From Geodermatophilus ruber (GTDB lineage: Bacteria > Actinomycetota > Actinomycetes > Mycobacteriales > Geodermatophilaceae), in the NCBI RefSeq assembly GCF_900114385.1, contig NZ_FOSW01000005.1, positions 1 through 64,000 on the forward strand: a DNA stretch of 64,000 nt, in the 5' to 3' direction. A program made the translations under genes and the position numbers. Below, in pieces: positions 22,592 to 31,287 of this stretch (position 1 is its first letter; each line of letters starts with the position of its first letter). Below the pieces are notes generated by a model. The model had not been told where the DNA came from. It saw nothing but the letters and a program-made list of their open reading frames with translations, and did no database searches.

Positions 22592-24211
22592 GTGGGCTAT
22601 GTCGACGTGACCGGGGTCCGGCACACCCTCCCCGACGGGCGGGTCCTCCTCGACGAGGTCTCCTTCCGCGTCGGCGAGGGCGCCCGCGCGGCGCTGGTCG
22701 GGGAGAACGGCGCCGGCAAGACGACGCTGCTGCGGATCGTCGCCGGCGACCTGTCCCCGGAGGCGGGCACGGTCGCGCGCAGCGGCGGGCTCGGCGTGAT
22801 GCGCCAGTTCATCGGCTCGGTGCGTGACGGCACCACCGTCCAGCGGTTCCTGGTCGACCTGGCCCCGCCCGCCGTCCGGGCCGCGTGGGAGGCCGTCGAG
22901 GCCGCCGAGCTGACCCTCATGGAGACCGACGACGACGCCGCGCAGCTCGCCTACGCCCACGCGCTCGGCCAGTGGGGTGACGTCGGCGGCTACGAAGCCG
23001 AGGTGGTCTGGGACACCGTGACCGTCGCCGCGCTCGGCGCCCCCTACGACCGGTGCAAGTACCGGGACCTGGCCACGCTCTCGGGCGGGGAGCAGAAACG
23101 GCTGGCGCTCGAGGCCCTGCTGCAGGGGCCCGACCAGGTGCTGCTGCTCGACGAACCGGACAACTACCTCGACGTCCCCGGCAAGCGCTGGCTGGAGCAG
23201 CGGCTGCGGGAGACCCGCAAGACGGTGCTGTTCGTCAGCCACGACCGGGAGCTGCTGGCCCGGGTGGCCGATCGGGTGGTCACCGTCGAGGGTGGGACGG
23301 CGTGGGTGCACGGCGGCGGGTTCGCCGGCTACGCCGAGGCGCGGCGGACCCGGCACGAGCGGCTGGCCGAGGTGCGCCGGCGCTGGGAGGAGGAGCACCA
23401 GCGGCTGGTCGACCTGGTGCGCACCCTGCAGCAGCAGGCGGCCAACTCGCCGGACATGGCCTCCCGCTACCGGGCGATGCAGACCCGGCTGGCCAAGTTC
23501 GAGGCGGCGGGCCCGCCCCCGGACCGCCCGCCGGAGCAGGAGGTCGCGATGCGGCTGCGCGGCGGGCGCACCGGGGTGCGGGCGGTGATGGCCGAGCAGC
23601 TGGAGCTCTCCGGGCTGATGCGGCCCTTCGACCTGGAGGTCTGGTACGGCGACCGGGTGGGCGTGCTGGGCGCCAACGGCGCGGGCAAGTCCCACTTCCT
23701 GCGGCTGCTCGCGGGGCAGGAGGTGGCGCACACCGGCTCCTGGCGGCTGGGCGCGCGCGTCGTCCCCGGCTTCTTCGCCCAGACCCACGCCCACCCGGAC
23801 TGGCAGGAGCGCACCCTCGTCGACCTGCTGTGGCACGGGGAGCCGGGCCGCTCGGGCGTCGACCGCGGCCGGGCGATGGCCGCGCTGCGCCGCTACGGCC
23901 TGGCCGACTCCGGCGACCAGCTGTTCGGCACCCTCTCCGGCGGGCAGCAGGCGCGGTTCCAGATCCTCCTGCTGGAGCTGTCCGGCGCCACGTTGCTGCT
24001 GCTCGACGAGCCGACCGACAACCTCGACGTGCTGTCGGCGGAGTCCCTGGAGGAGGCGCTGGCCGCCTTCGACGGCACGGTGCTGGCCGTCACCCACGAC
24101 CGCTGGTTCGCCCGCTCCTTCGACCGGTTCCTGGTCTTCGGCGCGGACGGCCGGGTGTACGAGACGACCGAGGCGGTGTTCGACGAGGCCCGCGTGGAGC
24201 GCGCACGCTGA
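22592..24211 (+). CDS. ABC-F family ATP-binding protein
   Basis: A 539-aa soluble protein with two ABC domains and no membrane part. Domain 1: Walker A GENGAGKTT near residue 37, signature LSGGEQKR near 163, Walker B LLLDEPDN near 185, SHD. Domain 2: Walker A GANGAGKSH near 360, LSGGQQAR near 448, LLLDEPTDNLD near 469, THD. The linker between is helical with ERLAEVRRRWEEEHQRLVDL. ABC-F proteins act on ribosomes, some protecting them from antibiotics. Both nucleotide sites look intact, although domain 2 has GKSH instead of GKST. Whether it confers resistance cannot be told. Confidence 0.92.
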   Translation: MGYVDVTGVRHTLPDGRVLLDEVSFRVGEGARAALVGENGAGKTTLLRIVAGDLSPEAGTVARSGGLGVMRQFIGSVRDGTTVQRFLVDLAPPAVRAAWEAVEAAELTLMETDDDAAQLAYAHALGQWGDVGGYEAEVVWDTVTVAALGAPYDRCKYRDLATLSGGEQKRLALEALLQGPDQVLLLDEPDNYLDVPGKRWLEQRLRETRKTVLFVSHDRELLARVADRVVTVEGGTAWVHGGGFAGYAEARRTRHERLAEVRRRWEEEHQRLVDLVRTLQQQAANSPDMASRYRAMQTRLAKFEAAGPPPDRPPEQEVAMRLRGGRTGVRAVMAEQLELSGLMRPFDLEVWYGDRVGVLGANGAGKSHFLRLLAGQEVAHTGSWRLGARVVPGFFAQTHAHPDWQERTLVDLLWHGEPGRSGVDRGRAMAALRRYGLADSGDQLFGTLSGGQQARFQILLLELSGATLLLLDEPTDNLDVLSAESLEEALAAFDGTVLAVTHDRWFARSFDRFLVFGADGRVYETTEAVFDEARVERAR

Positions 24212-24230
24212 TCTCCCGGCGGCCCCTTGA

Positions 24231-24953
24231 TCAGCGGGAGGGCTCGCGGCGGGAGCTCCAGCCCTCCCGCCGGAGTCGCTCGAACCCGTCCAGGAGGACG
24301 TCGAGCGCGAACTCGTACTCGAACTGCTCGTCGCAGCCCCGTCCGACGCCGGCCGGGTCGCCGGCGGTGGCGGCCAGGGCGATCTCCAGGATGTGGGGAT
24401 AGCGCTCCGCGAACTCGCGGGCCACGGCCTCCTGCGCCTCCGGGGTGGGGCCGGGCGCGTCGTCGTCCCGCGGTTCGTCGAACAGCTCGGGGCTGAAGCC
24501 CCAGATGCGGTTGCCCAGGGCGTGCATGACGTGGTGGGTCAGGTCGGCGGTGAAGCCCCCGGCGTGGAACATGCCGGCCAGGGAATCCATGTACCCGAGC
24601 ACCGCCGGCGTCCTGCGGGTGCGGGATTCGATCGCCTGCCGCGCCCAGGGGTGACGCAGCACCGCTCGGCGCGCCGAGAGCAGGCGCTTCCGGACCGCGC
24701 TCTGCCAGTTCACGTCCGAGGCCGGGAGGGGCGGGTCGATCTCGCCGAGGACGAGGTCGACCATGCCGTCGAGCAGCTCGTCCTTGTCCGCGACGTGCTT
24801 GTACAGCGCCATGGGGACGACGCCGAGGTGCTGCGCCAGCCTGCGCATGCTGACCGCGCCGATCCCGGCCTCGTCGGCCAGCGCGACCGCGGCGCGCAGC
24901 ACCCGCTCCCTGCTCAGGGGGGTGCGGCGTGGCGGCTCCGCCTGCTGAGCCAT
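24231..24953 (-). CDS. TetR family regulator (TetR_C_1 type)
   Basis: A 240-aa repressor. The N-terminal HTH covers residues about 15-60: RERVLRAAVALADEAGIG, VSMRRLAQHLGVVPMALYKHVADKDELLDGM. The C-terminal ligand domain belongs to the tetracycline-repressor-like class (HVMHALGNRIWGFSPELF). GGAGGGG lies about 7 nt before ATG 24953. It is divergent from a DUF4386 membrane protein with two strong inverted repeats in between, so it most likely represses that gene and itself. The inducer is unknown. Confidence 0.92.
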   Translation of the reverse strand: MAQQAEPPRRTPLSRERVLRAAVALADEAGIGAVSMRRLAQHLGVVPMALYKHVADKDELLDGMVDLVLGEIDPPLPASDVNWQSAVRKRLLSARRAVLRHPWARQAIESRTRRTPAVLGYMDSLAGMFHAGGFTADLTHHVMHALGNRIWGFSPELFDEPRDDDAPGPTPEAQEAVAREFAERYPHILEIALAATAGDPAGVGRGCDEQFEYEFALDVLLDGFERLRREGWSSRREPSR

Positions 24954-24997
24954 CGGTGACCCCTCCCGGCGTGGCACGAGGCCCGCGGGCCTTGACG

Positions 24998-25016
24998 AGG
25001 TGGACAGCGTACACCT
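24998..25016. promoter_or_regulatory. TetR operator, proximal copy
   Basis: AGGTGGACAGCGTACACCT is a dyad with 8-bp arms (AGGTGGAC/GTACACCT) and one mismatch. It lies between the divergent TetR and DUF4386 genes and shares its core with the perfect copy at 25032-25048. The two centres are 33 bp apart, about three helical turns. Confidence 0.7.
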
Positions 25017-25031
25017 ACGGTCTCGACATCT

Positions 25032-25048
25032 GGTGTACGCCGTACACC
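25032..25048. promoter_or_regulatory. TetR operator, distal copy
   Basis: GGTGTACGCCGTACACC is a perfect palindrome of 8-bp arms around one central base. It lies 28 bp before the DUF4386 start, where bound repressor would block that promoter. The form GTGTAC-N3-GTACAC is typical of TetR operators. Confidence 0.75.
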
Positions 25049-25075
25049 TGCCTTCCGGAGAGGTGGCCTGCAGCC

Positions 25076-25783
25076 ATGGGTTCGACGAGAGCGGCCGCGG
25101 TCGCGGCGGGTGTGTTCTTCCTGGTCGCGGCGGTCACCGCGATCGTCGCGCTGGCGCTCTACCAGCCGCTGCTCGGCGACCCGGGCTACGTTCTCGGCTC
25201 CGGTGCGGACACGCAGGTGCTGGTGGGTGGGTTCCTGGAGTTGGTCCTCGCCGTCTCCTGCATCGGCACCGCGGTCACGCTGTACCCGGTGGTCAAGCGG
25301 CAGGACCACGGCGTCGCCCTCGGCTACGTCTGCGGCCGCCTGCTCGAGGCCGCGATCATCGTCGTCGGCATCCTGAGCGTCCTGTCGGTGGTGACGCTGC
25401 GCCGGAGCTCCGGGGGAGCACCCGGCACGGACGACGACGCGCTCGTCGCCGCGGGGAGGTCGCTCGTCGCCCTGCACGACTGGTCGTTCCTGCTCGGGCC
25501 GGGCCTGGTCATCGGCCTCAACAGCCTGCTGCTGGCCTGGCTGATGCACCGGTCGCGGCTCGTGCCCCGCTGGATCGCCGGGATCGGGCTCGTCGGAGGC
25601 CCCCTCGTCCTCCTCTCGTCGACCGCGATCATGTTCGGCCTCTACGACCAGGTCTCCTCGCTCGGCATGCTGGCCGCGCTGCCCGTGTTCGCCTGGGAGA
25701 TGAGCCTGGCCGGCTACCTCATCGTCAAGGGGTTCAGGCCGTCGCCCGTCGCCGTGCATCCGGCGCAGCCGATCCCGGCCTGA
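25076..25783 (+). CDS. DUF4386 family membrane protein
   Basis: A 235-aa integral membrane protein with about six helices and DUF4386 features: AAAVAAGVFFLVAAVTAIVA at the start, VGGFLELVLAVSCIGTAVTLYPV, LGYVCGRLLEAAIIVVGI, LHDWSFLLGPGLVIGLNSLLLAWLM and RLVPRWIAGIGLVGGPLVLL. The function of this family is unknown, but its members often sit under TetR or MerR control, as here. It may help the cell cope with the compound sensed by the divergent TetR protein. GGAGAGG lies rather far (about 12 nt) before the ATG. Confidence 0.88.
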   Translation: MGSTRAAAVAAGVFFLVAAVTAIVALALYQPLLGDPGYVLGSGADTQVLVGGFLELVLAVSCIGTAVTLYPVVKRQDHGVALGYVCGRLLEAAIIVVGILSVLSVVTLRRSSGGAPGTDDDALVAAGRSLVALHDWSFLLGPGLVIGLNSLLLAWLMHRSRLVPRWIAGIGLVGGPLVLLSSTAIMFGLYDQVSSLGMLAALPVFAWEMSLAGYLIVKGFRPSPVAVHPAQPIPA

Positions 25784-25798
25784 GCCGCGGCGGCGTCC

Positions 25799-27025
25799 TC
25801 AGCCGAAGGCGCGGCCCTCGCCCCGGTAGGTCTGGGCCGTGCCGGTGCGCACCGTCCCGGCCACGGTGTGCAGGACGGTGACGTGCTCGCACAGCTCCCC
25901 GGCCTTGGGGTGCCGGAACCACACCCGGTCGCCCACGGCCAGCCGGTGCGCGGCGGGGCCGCGCAGCGGGGTCTGCACCTCGCCCGCGCCCTCGGTGCCC
26001 AGCAGGCGCAGCCCTGCAGGGAACACCGGCCGCGGCAGCCGGTCGTCGCCGGGCGGGCCGGAGGCGATCCACCCGCCGTGGGCGACGGTCGCGGTGCCCG
26101 GTGCCGGCACCCGGGTCACCGGGAGCGCGAACAACGCGGCCGGGCGCCCGGCGACGGCGCGGTACCCGTCGAACAGCGCCGGGTGGTACAGGCCGGAGCC
26201 CGCGGCCAGCTCGGTCACCGACGGGTCGGCCGCGGTGCGCTCGAGGCTGCCGGTGCCGCCGCCGTTGACGAACTCCAGCGGCGCCACCGCGGAGACCGCC
26301 GCCACCACCGCGGCCCGCCGGCCGGCCAGCTCCCGCGCCGAGAGCGCCTGCATCCCCCGCACCGCCAGGCCGCGCGCCGGCCGCCGGGGTGGCGCGTCCG
26401 GCACCCCGGCGATCTGCGCCTCGTAGGACATCAGGCCGACGAGGGTGAACCCGGGGCGGGCGACCACCGTGCGGGCCAGCGCGGCGGCCTCGGCCGGCTC
26501 GTGCACGGGGGAGCGGTGCACGCCCAGGTGCACCCGGCCGCCGGCGACCCGCAGCGAGGCGTCGACGTCCAGGCAGATCCGCACCGGCGCTCGCCGGCCC
26601 GGCGGCACCACGGCGTCGACGATGTCGAGCTGCGCGGGGGAGTCGACCATCAGCGTCACCCGGGCGACGGCCGCCTCGTCGGCGACCAGCGCGCGCAGCG
26701 CCCCGCGGTCGGTGGTCGGGTAGCCGACGACGACGTCGTGGCTGACCGGGTCGTCGCCGGCGGCCAGCCACAGCGCCTCGGCGAGGGAGTAGGCGAGCAC
26801 GCCGGCGAAGCCCGGGCGGGCCAGCACCCGGCGCAGCACAGGCCGGCTGCGCACCGACTTGCTGCCCACCCGGACCGGCTTGCCCCCCGCCCGGCGCACG
26901 AGGTCGGCGGCGTTGGCGTCCAGGGCGTCGAGGTCCACGACGGCGAAGGGTGGGTCGAGGTCGGCCGTCGCCCGGTCCAGGCGGGCCCGGGCGGCCTCGG
27001 CGGAGCGAGCGGAGGCACGGCTCAC
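25799..27025 (-). CDS. PLP-dependent D-threonine aldolase-like / amino-acid deaminase-aldolase
   Basis: A 408-aa fold-III (alanine-racemase-type) PLP enzyme. The PLP Lys is in VRVGSKSVRSRPVL after PPFAVVDLDALDANA. A later phosphate site is EFVNGGGTGSLERTA, and the C-terminal beta domain ends VGDRVWFRHPKAGELCEHV; this His-x3-to-5-Cys segment carries the divalent metal in D-threonine aldolases. Thus cleavage or deamination of D-3-hydroxy amino acids is more likely than racemisation. GTG 27025 is chosen; a longer frame to 27115 would run into the divergent oxidase promoter region. The 110-bp gap to that oxidase holds TTGACC hexamers facing both ways. Confidence 0.85.
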   Translation of the reverse strand: MSRASARSAEAARARLDRATADLDPPFAVVDLDALDANAADLVRRAGGKPVRVGSKSVRSRPVLRRVLARPGFAGVLAYSLAEALWLAAGDDPVSHDVVVGYPTTDRGALRALVADEAAVARVTLMVDSPAQLDIVDAVVPPGRRAPVRICLDVDASLRVAGGRVHLGVHRSPVHEPAEAAALARTVVARPGFTLVGLMSYEAQIAGVPDAPPRRPARGLAVRGMQALSARELAGRRAAVVAAVSAVAPLEFVNGGGTGSLERTAADPSVTELAAGSGLYHPALFDGYRAVAGRPAALFALPVTRVPAPGTATVAHGGWIASGPPGDDRLPRPVFPAGLRLLGTEGAGEVQTPLRGPAAHRLAVGDRVWFRHPKAGELCEHVTVLHTVAGTVRTGTAQTYRGEGRAFG

Positions 27026-27135
27026 CCGGCGAGCGTGGCCGTCCGGCAGCGGAGGGTCAACCCCCTGACCCGGCGGTTGACCTGCACTGTCGCCCCGATG
27101 CAGAGTGCGCGTCACCGGCCAGGGAGGTGGAGCGG

Positions 27136-28470
27136 GTGGCGGCTGACACGGCTCTGCCCGGCGCTCCCACGCGCTGGCGCAACTGGAGCGGCAACCAGCG
27201 GGCCGACGTGGCCGCGGTGCGCCCCTCCTCGGTCGACGACGTCGCTGCCGTCCTCTGCTCCGCCGCGGAGGCGGGACGGCGGGTACGGCCGATCGGCAGC
27301 GGCCACTCGTTCTCCGCCATCGGCCGGCCCGAGGACGTCCAGCTGCTCCTCGACGAGCTGCGCGCCGTCACGGTCGGCGCCGACGGGCGGGTCACCGTCG
27401 GCGCCGGGACGCCGCTGTACCGCCTCACCGCCGAGCTGTGCCGGCGCGGCTGGGCGCTGACCAACCTCGGCGACATCGACCGGCAGACCGTCGCCGGCGC
27501 CCTGGCCACCGGCACGCACGGCACCGGCGCCCGGTTCGGCGGGCTGGCCACCCAGGTGCGCGCGCTGCAGCTGGTGACACCGGCGGGGGAGGTGCTGCAC
27601 TGCGACGCCGCCACCCACCCCGAGGTCTTCGCCGCCGCCCGCGTGGGGCTGGGCGCCCTCGGCGTGGTGACGGCGGTGACCCTGCAGGCCGAACCGGCGT
27701 TCGCGCTGCACGCGGTCGAGGGCCCGGGCACGCTCACCGCGGCGCTCGAGCAGTTCGAGGCGCTGATGACCTCCACCGACCACGTGGAGTTCTACTGGTT
27801 CCCGCACACCGACGCGACGCTGCTGAAGTGCCACACCCGGATGCCGCTCGCGGACGGGCTCGATCCCCTGCCCCGCTGGCGGGCGGTGTGGGACGACGAG
27901 ATCCTCGCCAACGGCGCCTTCGCCGGGGTGGTCGCCGCCGGCCGGCGGGTGCCGGCGCTGGTCCCGCCGCTGGCCCGCTTCTCCGCGCGGGCGCTCGGCC
28001 CGCGCAGCTGGACCGACCACTCCCACCGGGTCTTCGTGAGCCGCCGGCGGGTGCGGTTCCTCGAGATGGAGTACGCCGTCGCACGCGGCGACGCCCCGGC
28101 GGTCCTCGCCGAGCTGCGCCGGGTGCACGAGGCCGGGGACTGGCGCACCGCGTTCCCCGTGGAGGTCCGGCTGGCCGCCGCCGACGACATCCCGCTGTCG
28201 ACGGCGTCCGGCCGCGACACCGCCTACATCGCCGCCCACGTGCCGGCCGGCACCGACCCCGGTCCCTGGTTCGGCGCGCTGGAGGCGATCGCCGGGGAGG
28301 TCGGTGGCCGGCCGCACTGGGGCAAGCTGCACGGTCTGGACGCCGCGGTGCTGCGGCAGCGCTACGCGCGGTTCGACGAGTTCCTCGCCGTCCGCGACCG
28401 GCTGGACCCCGACGGGGTGCTGGCCAACGCCCACCTCGACCGGGTGCTGGGCCCCGCTCCCGGCCGCTAG
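27136..28470 (+). CDS. D-arabinono-1,4-lactone oxidase family protein
   Basis: A 444-aa FAD-linked oxidase of the aldonolactone oxidase class. The FAD domain has RPIGSGHSFSAI, where the His often carries covalent FAD, and GALATGTHGTGARFGGL. The C-terminal ALO domain has HVEFYWFPHTD, FLEMEYAVARGD, FPVEVRLAAADDIPLSTASG, and RPHWGKLH, the family end. Homologs oxidise aldonolactones or alditols using oxygen, yielding hydrogen peroxide; the actual sugar is unknown. AGGGAGG lies about 8 nt before the GTG. It is divergent from the PLP aldolase. Its TAG stop shares CTAG with the stop of the next gene. Confidence 0.9.
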   Translation: MAADTALPGAPTRWRNWSGNQRADVAAVRPSSVDDVAAVLCSAAEAGRRVRPIGSGHSFSAIGRPEDVQLLLDELRAVTVGADGRVTVGAGTPLYRLTAELCRRGWALTNLGDIDRQTVAGALATGTHGTGARFGGLATQVRALQLVTPAGEVLHCDAATHPEVFAAARVGLGALGVVTAVTLQAEPAFALHAVEGPGTLTAALEQFEALMTSTDHVEFYWFPHTDATLLKCHTRMPLADGLDPLPRWRAVWDDEILANGAFAGVVAAGRRVPALVPPLARFSARALGPRSWTDHSHRVFVSRRRVRFLEMEYAVARGDAPAVLAELRRVHEAGDWRTAFPVEVRLAAADDIPLSTASGRDTAYIAAHVPAGTDPGPWFGALEAIAGEVGGRPHWGKLHGLDAAVLRQRYARFDEFLAVRDRLDPDGVLANAHLDRVLGPAPGR

Positions 28471-29669
28471 ACCGCCGTGCCGACCGGCTCGACGGCCGCC
28501 GGAGGGCCGGCCGCGGTCGCGTCGTCCGCCCGCCGGCCCGCCGCCCGGGCGAGGACGGCGATCCCGGCGCCGAGCACGGCCAGGACCGCGCCCACCCACA
28601 TCGGGGCGGTGTAGCCGAGGCCCGCGGAGAGGACCAGCGCGCCGAGCGCGGCGCCGAGGGCGTTGGCGACGTTGAACGCGCCCTGGTTGGCCGCCGAGAC
28701 CAGGCTGCCGCCGCGCACCCGCGCCGCCTCGATGACGCCGTTCTGCACCACCGGCCCGATCGCGAACCCGACGGTGCCGAACAGCACCAGGAGCGCGACC
28801 GCCGCGACCGGGGTGCGGGCGAGGAAGGCGAACGCCACCAGGATGACGGCCTGCGCGACCATCCCGACCGCGACGAACGACATCCCGTACCGGTCGCCGA
28901 TGCGGCCGCCGGCGAGCGTGCCGACGGTGGTGCCGATGCCGAAGAGCGCCAGCACCGGCGTGACCCAGGGGGTGGGGATGCCGCCGAGCTCGGTGAGGAT
29001 CGGGCTGACGTAGCTGTAGACGGCGAACATCGCGGCGAACCCGATCATGGTCACGCCGAGCACGAGCCACACCTGGCTGCGGCGGAAGGCGGCGAGCTCG
29101 GCGCGCAGGTCGCCGCGCTCACCGACATCCCGGGGGAGCCAGGCCAGCAGGCCGGCGATCGTCACCAGCCCGATGACGGCGATCCCGCCGAGGACCAGCC
29201 GCCAGCTGCTCTGCTGGGCGACGTAGGTGCCCAGCGGCACGCCGATCACGTTGGCGACCGTGAGGCCGACGATCATCAGCGAGATCGCCCGGGTGGCCCG
29301 GTCCGGGGTGACCAGCCGGCGCGCGGCCACCGCGCCGACGCCGAAGAAGGAGCCGTGGGCCAGCGCGGTGAGCACGCGGGCGGCGGCGAGCGTCTCGTAG
29401 GTGGGGGCCAGCGCGGACAGCGCGTTGCCCACGACGAAGACCACCATGAGCGCGATCAGCGTCTGTCGCGGGGCGAAGCGCACGCCCAGGGCGGTCAGGG
29501 TGGGAGCCCCGAGGACGACACCGATGGCGTAGGCCGAGATGAGCATGCCCACGGCGGAGACCGAGACGCCCAGGTCGTCGGCGACCTCGGGCAGCATGCC
29601 CATGACGACGAACTCAGTGGTCCCGATCCCGAAGGCGCCGATGGCGAGGGCGAGCAGGGCGCGGGGCAC
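28467..29669 (-). CDS. MFS transporter, AraJ/drug-efflux type
   Basis: A 400-aa 12-helix transporter of the DHA1 group. The start ALLALAIGAFGIGTTEFVVMGMLPEVADDL is the AraJ/YdhP mark. Others are LISAYAIGVVLGAPTLTAL, RVLTALAHGSFFGVGAVAARRLV and the motif GGRIGDRYG in the second half. This group exports sugars, arabinose polymers or drugs; substrate unknown. The gene is convergent with the lactone oxidase and its stop TAG shares the tetranucleotide CTAG (28467-28470) with that gene's stop. Confidence 0.9.
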   Translation of the reverse strand: MPRALLALAIGAFGIGTTEFVVMGMLPEVADDLGVSVSAVGMLISAYAIGVVLGAPTLTALGVRFAPRQTLIALMVVFVVGNALSALAPTYETLAAARVLTALAHGSFFGVGAVAARRLVTPDRATRAISLMIVGLTVANVIGVPLGTYVAQQSSWRLVLGGIAVIGLVTIAGLLAWLPRDVGERGDLRAELAAFRRSQVWLVLGVTMIGFAAMFAVYSYVSPILTELGGIPTPWVTPVLALFGIGTTVGTLAGGRIGDRYGMSFVAVGMVAQAVILVAFAFLARTPVAAVALLVLFGTVGFAIGPVVQNGVIEAARVRGGSLVSAANQGAFNVANALGAALGALVLSAGLGYTAPMWVGAVLAVLGAGIAVLARAAGRRADDATAAGPPAAVEPVGTAV

Positions 29670-29759
29670 GGGAGCGGCTCCAAGGCTGGACGGCAGGGAC
29701 GGTGCGGCGGACGTCGTCGTCCTGCCAGGGGCCGGGAGCGACCCCTTCCGGAGCCAAGG

Positions 29760-29791
29760 CGGCGCCCCGGGCAGACATGCCCGGGGCGCCG
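29760..29791 (-). terminator. 14-bp perfect hairpin after the alcohol dehydrogenase gene
   Basis: Arms CGGCGCCCCGGGCA (29760-29773) and its exact complement (29778-29791) with loop GACA, 27 nt downstream of the alcohol dehydrogenase stop on the minus strand. No T-run follows. It is a strong intrinsic terminator candidate and also insulates the MFS promoter. Confidence 0.75.
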
Positions 29792-29817
29792 GGTGGGTCT
29801 CCTCACACGGTGCGGGT

Positions 29818-30999
29818 TCAGGGCTTCAGGAGCACCTTGACCGTGCCGTCCTTCTTCTCCCGGAAGTTGGCGTAGGCCTCCGGTGCCTGCTCGAGGGGCA
29901 CCCGGTGGGTCGCGAAGTCGTCGACGCCCAGGGGGTCGCCCTCGGTGAGCAGCGGCAGGATGTCGGGCGCCCAGTGCCACACGTTGGCCTGCCCCATCCG
30001 CAGCTGGATCTGCTTGTCGAACATCCGCATGAGCGGCAGCGGGTCGGTCGCCCCGCCGTAGACGCCCGACAGCGAGATCGTGCCGCCGCGGCGCACCGCC
30101 TCGATGGCGGTGTTGAGCGCGGCCAGCCGGTCGATGCCGGCCACCTGCATGACCTTCTCCATGATCGCGTCGGGCACGATCGCGGTGGCCTTCTGCGCGA
30201 GCTCGGCCAGCGGCGAGCCGTGCGCCTCCATGCCCACGGCGTCGATCACGGCATCCGGGCCCCGACCGTCGGTGAGGTCGCGCACCTGCGCGACGACGTC
30301 CTCCTGCTTCGTCGACTCGATCACCGTCACGCCGTTGCTCCGGGCTCGGGCGATGCGTTCCGGGACGACGTCGGAGGCGATGACCTGCCCGGCGCCCAGG
30401 TGCTTCGCGACGCGGGTCGCCATGTCGCCGATGGGGCCGAGGCCCAGGACCAGCACGCTGCCGCCGTCCGGGATGCCGGCGTACTGCACCGCCTGCCAGG
30501 CGGTGGGCAGCACGTCGGAGAGGTAGACGAAGCGGTCATCGGGCAGGCCGTCGGGCACCTTGATCGGCAGCGTGTTGCCGAACGGCACCCGCAGGTACTC
30601 TGCCTGCCCCCCGGGCACCTGCCCGTAGAGCTTCGTGTAGCCGAACAACGAGGCGCCGAAGCCCTGCTCGCGATTCTGCGTCGTCTCGCACTGCGACTGC
30701 AGGCCCTGGGAGCACATCCAGCAGGTGCCGCAGGAGATGTTGAAGGGCACGACGACCCGGTCCCCGGGCCGGACGGCGGTCACCTCGGAGCCGACCTCGC
30801 GGACGATGCCCATGGGTTCGTGGCCCATCACATCGCCGACGGTCATGAACGGCGCCATCACCTCGATGAGGTGGAGGTCGGAGCCGCAGATGCCGCTCGA
30901 GGTGACCTCGATGACGACGTCGGTGGGCTCCTTGATCGTGGGGTCGGGCACGGTGTCGACGCGGACGTCGGCTCGGCCGTGCCAGGTCACTGCGCGCAT
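29818..30999 (-). CDS. Zinc-dependent alcohol dehydrogenase (FDH/threonine-DH-like)
   Basis: A 393-aa medium-chain dehydrogenase. Catalytic zinc ligands are Cys in SGICGSDLHL and His-Glu in MGHEPMGIV. The structural zinc lobe is CGTCWMCSQGLQSQC with four Cys. The NAD motif is LGLGPIGDMA, followed by Asp in VIASDVVPERI, favouring NAD. The length and order resemble glutathione-independent formaldehyde dehydrogenase and related enzymes of about 390 aa. GAGGAG lies 9 nt before ATG 30999; the frame open to 31104 is not used. The aldehyde or alcohol substrate is not known. Confidence 0.92.
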   Translation of the reverse strand: MRAVTWHGRADVRVDTVPDPTIKEPTDVVIEVTSSGICGSDLHLIEVMAPFMTVGDVMGHEPMGIVREVGSEVTAVRPGDRVVVPFNISCGTCWMCSQGLQSQCETTQNREQGFGASLFGYTKLYGQVPGGQAEYLRVPFGNTLPIKVPDGLPDDRFVYLSDVLPTAWQAVQYAGIPDGGSVLVLGLGPIGDMATRVAKHLGAGQVIASDVVPERIARARSNGVTVIESTKQEDVVAQVRDLTDGRGPDAVIDAVGMEAHGSPLAELAQKATAIVPDAIMEKVMQVAGIDRLAALNTAIEAVRRGGTISLSGVYGGATDPLPLMRMFDKQIQLRMGQANVWHWAPDILPLLTEGDPLGVDDFATHRVPLEQAPEAYANFREKKDGTVKVLLKP

Positions 31000-31287
31000 G
31001 GGCGGGTACTCCTCGGATCGACGCCGAAGGGCTTCGGCAGGGCCCTTCTGCCCTGAATGAGCCGTATCGCGCCGCTTTCCCCTGGGGCCCGGCGAGTCGC
31101 TCACGCTCCGTCATGCCAGATACACGGACAGGCGAATGACATCGATGAGGCTTAGTGGCATGTGCCACAAAACTGCAGGTGAATACCCGGTTTCGCGAAT
31201 CACGAACCGATAACTGCGTGTTTACATGGGTCCCGCTCGCCCGTCGGGCACCGCACGACGTCCCTGTCCCCTCCGGAAGCCAGGTGC
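31000..31287. other. Relatively AT-rich divergent intergenic region
   Basis: This 288-bp gap between the alcohol dehydrogenase and the M23 peptidase is visibly poorer in GC than its surroundings, with stretches such as GTTTAC and GCGAATCACGAA. It must hold both promoters. GTGGCATGTGCCAC at 31155-31168 is a perfect palindrome with 6-bp arms around TG, a likely operator. No RNA gene or riboswitch was recognised, though this gene class is often under c-di-AMP riboswitch control. Confidence 0.5.
31155..31168. promoter_or_regulatory. GTGGCATGTGCCAC palindrome
   Basis: A perfect dyad with arms GTGGCA/TGCCAC and a two-base centre, in the divergent promoter region of the alcohol dehydrogenase and M23 peptidase genes. 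It does not fit the CRP/GlxR form TGTGA-N6-TCACA. The regulator is unknown. Confidence 0.45.

Noticed and set aside
31130..31287. Possible c-di-AMP (ydaO) riboswitch before the M23 peptidase
   Set aside because: Only GGTGAATACCCGG recalls the GGGTGAATC part; the other conserved blocks and length are not seen.
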